NCBI RefSeq assembly: GCF_001949145.1 | Contig: NW_019091765.1 | Coordinates: forward strand, 41,392-60,441 | Length of the DNA stretch: 19,050 bases | Direction of reading: 5' to 3' | Source of the DNA: Acanthaster planci | Taxonomy: Eukaryota; Echinodermata; Asteroidea; Valvatida; Acanthasteridae | Shown: positions 17,053 to 19,050 of the stretch, piece by piece | How the letters are laid out: every line of letters begins with the position of its first letter | How positions within the stretch are numbered: position 1 is the first letter of the stretch | The notes under the pieces: generated by a model | Told to the model about the DNA's origin: nothing | The model's input: only the letters and a program-made list of their open reading frames with translations | Databases searched by the model: none | Position numbers and translations under genes: made by a program

Positions 17053-18146
17053 ATGTATTTGAAATATGTCGTGTATCGAAGAAGCGAGATTTTTTGTTGC
17101 AAAATGAAAAAGTTTGTTAGAAAATGTAACGTTAGAGTCCAGCATGGCAGTTCAAGCACCAAAGACGAAAGCATCCAAGTTGTTAAGGGCCCCTCATCGT
17201 ACCAGCGGCATCAGGATAACTGCATCGGTGAGAGATTCATGACCTACGACAGGTTGTGTAGGGAGATGTCATGGAGCTTCGACACCACTGTAGCATGGTG
17301 CCAGAACATGGGCTTAATCGCAATACAGATGCTCTGTCCTCACTCCTGTGAACCCATGAAGATCGTGGAAGCAGGAGACAGATTGGACCACCAGAAATGG
17401 GAATGCCGCAGGCAGGTAAATGGGAAGAGGCATCGCTGAGAAAAGTCCATCTGCAACGGAAGTTGGTTTTCACAGAGCAACTTGTCACTGGAGGAGACAT
17501 TGAAACTAACATATTGGTGGTGTTGCGACCTCACCCAAGGACAAATTTGGATGCAGTTGGAGAGCACACAGCTGTGGACTGAGACAGGTTTTGTTGCGAG
17601 ACGTGCAAAGTAGTGATGTTGGACATGGATAAAAAACAAACCGGAGGGCCGGGGAAACATGTCCAAATTGATGAAAGCAAGATTGGGAAGCGAAAATACT
17701 ACCGGGGACACCGGTAGTGGAAGGGCAGTGGGTATTCAGCGGCATGGAGGAAGACTCCAGAGAATGTTTCCTTCTCACTGTGGAGAAGCGTGATGAGGCT
17801 ACTCTTCTACCATTCATACAGGACTGGATTGCCCCCCGGCACAACCATAGTATCGGATTGCTGGAAGGCATACACAAATTTGGAGAAATGTGGATAAGTA
17901 CACGAAACTGTAAACCATTCCAAGGAATTTGTCAGTAAATTCGGAGGACACACTAACAAGATTGAAGGACATTGGGGACAAATGAAGGCCGGTATGCCAA
18001 GTCATGGACGGCAAAAGTGTCATTACTTTTCATTTTTAGGCAAATTTTTGTACCGGCACAAAAACAAAGGACGGGACATATTCATGTTGTTTGTATTGGA
18101 CGCAGCAAGGTATACAATGTATATATATAATCCAGCCAAACAGTAG
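17053..18146 (+). pseudogene. Merlin-type (ISXO2/IS1595-like) transposase, broken
   Basis: This encoded a DDE-superfamily cut-and-paste transposase. An N-terminal zinc-ribbon-like region (MLCPHSC, then WECRRQVNGKRHR) comes first and a TGA at 17437 follows. The frame continues through GSWFSQSNLSLEETLKL and DLTQGQ. A shift then leads to IDESKIGKRKYYRG (first Asp, codon 17670), another to VEGQWVFSGMEED, and another in the C-run near 17831 to IVSDCWKAY (second Asp, 17856). A TAA near 17899 stays in frame before HETVNHSKEFV and NKIEGHWGQMKAGMP (Glu, 17964). The second Asp and Glu are 36 residues apart, matching the family spacing. Known Merlin transposases are 270-330 residues, consistent with this span. 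The start is uncertain; the 17053 or 17107 Met, or an upstream exon, are options. No terminal inverted repeats were found. Confidence 0.85.
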
Positions 18147-18285
18147 GCGATAACAATATGTAAGAAGAATGGGCAGCTTGGGTAAGTTGATCTGTGGAAT
18201 TGTCCATGTAGGCTATACATACTCATTTGGGAAGAAGTTAGGTATCCGTTTTTCAGTAAGAATAAATGTTTAGTTTTGCTACTTA
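18147..18285. other. AT-rich tail after the transposase
   Basis: Low-complexity AT-rich sequence without a gene; probably the 3' part of the Merlin copy. Confidence 0.3.
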
Positions 18286-18367
18286 TTACCCTTGAAAGCA
18301 AAAACAAATCAAGGAATTACCCTTAACAGCAAAAGCAAATCTTTTACCCTTAAAAGCAAAAGCAAAT
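18286..18367 (+). repeat. Short tandem repeat, three units of about 27-31 bp
   Basis: Three successive units share ttaccctt followed by agcaaaaacaaat or agcaaaagcaaat. Unit lengths vary slightly (about 27-31 bp). Simple local duplication. Confidence 0.75.
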
Positions 18368-18533
18368 CAAAGCCCCCTACAGCAGATAGTGCAGACATGC
18401 CACGTCTGCCGATTCGAACACGGGCAGTTCCAAATTGGGCATTTTACGGCCAATTGTGATTAGGTGAAGCTATTGGCTTATGTACAAAAATCACTGAGTG
18501 CATAACGAAACCCTGTGTGAGTAGTCAAGCGCG

Positions 18534-18555
18534 ACATCGTAGCCGGCTACGATGT
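18534..18555. repeat. 22-bp perfect palindrome
   Basis: The half-site acatcgtagcc is followed immediately by its reverse complement. The right half resembles the gctac...gatgtgg phrase found in each 104-bp unit at 16102-16430, hinting at a common repeat family, though the match is short. Confidence 0.7.
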
Positions 18556-18766
18556 GGGAGAGGTGAGTGGCAGGGTATTCTGCAATTGTGCCACCATCTC
18601 AATCCAAAGTATCCTGCGACTAATTCTAAGATCATGCATGTTGCACATTAGTCATCACACTGCACCAAACAATGTGTGTCTACATGACAGTCTTGACAGT
18701 ATAATTATAGGCCTAGGATTAGGCTTAGCCCCCTGCAAAATTAATTAGGCTAGGGCTTAGGCCAAT

Positions 18767-18859
18767 ATGGGCCCTTCCTGGATGGATATCAATCAGAGAG
18801 AAGTCCTCTACTCAGCTCTGGAGCAGATTGGCTACAGTGATCTTGTCCAGAGCTTTGCA
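18767..18859 (+). CDS. Possible first coding exon of a host gene
   Basis: An ATG at 18767 opens 31 codons reading MGPSWMDINQREVLYSALEQ and on to SDLVQSFA, a natural-looking amphipathic composition. It is followed exactly in phase by gtgagt at 18860-18865, a consensus splice donor. Without splicing the frame stops within eight more codons. The surrounding DNA lacks repeats. I do not recognise the protein, and a single short exon is weak evidence; it could be chance. Confidence 0.3.
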
Positions 18860-19050
18860 GTGAGTATCCTTACATGTACTACATGATGATGGGAGAAAAC
18901 CACAGTCCAAGGTCCCTGTTGCCTCGAAAACTTACTCTCATGGAAAAGTTTACATCCAGAACTAGGCCTACCCGGAAATTATCCAGCTAGGCCTGCTTAT
19001 GATCGGATGATAAGGCCTGCTTAACAATTTGGCCAGTTGTCCGAAAGATT

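Noticed and set aside
17237-17877. Long minus-strand open frames over the Merlin region
   Set aside because: The plus strand carries the recognisable transposase motifs; the minus frames lack any domain signal.

Overview
The window looks like repeat-rich nuclear DNA from an animal, most likely an aquatic invertebrate. It contains a tyrosine-recombinase-type (DIRS/Ngaro-like) retrotransposon fragment, a decayed integrated virus-like DNA element, a Merlin-type DNA transposon, a foldback element and several tandem repeat families, with almost no recognisable host gene. There is no bacterial operon, rRNA or tRNA.

Layout: (1) 1-1570 is unassigned AT-rich sequence followed by a GC-rich block with low-confidence reading frames. 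(2) 1670-3805, minus strand, is the 5' part of a DIRS/Ngaro-like retrotransposon: an intact Gag-like ORF with CCCH plus zinc-knuckle motifs, and a broken reverse transcriptase whose catalytic box reads YLID. (3) About 4066-14965 is the centrepiece, a virus-like element of the Polinton/adintovirus type in gene content. It carries a family B DNA polymerase with an HNH/endonuclease-VII-like zinc insertion (5288-8791), an antisense gene (8813-9419), a capsid-like gene (9710-10745), an FtsK/HerA/A32-type packaging ATPase remnant that has lost its P-loop region (10762-11212), a cysteine-rich protein, and a run of small membrane or coiled-coil ORFs. Inverted sequence blocks flank it. Two separate perfect 19-bp inverted matches lie at the inner ends (4445-4463 with 12945-12963; 4396-4414 with 13015-13033) in G-rich DNA. 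Outside these, a roughly 210-bp minisatellite appears once, inverted, on the left and about eight times on the right. No integrase or adenovirus-type protease is visible. (4) 15005-16430 holds a 26-bp palindrome, a 590-bp foldback (MITE-like) element and a 104-bp tandem repeat. (5) About 17200-18146 is a Merlin/ISXO2-type transposase pseudogene with all three catalytic acidic residues still visible. (6) 18286-19050 has a short tandem repeat, a 22-bp palindrome and one possible host first coding exon.

The element genes describe a complete virion-making logic: replicate by protein-primed polymerase, package with an ATPase, enclose in a capsid. Every large gene is now broken. Four small ORFs of unknown function (9442, 11293, 12263, 12507) are uninterrupted. 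That contrast, the missing integrase and the inverted G-rich minisatellite termini are the points most worth following up.
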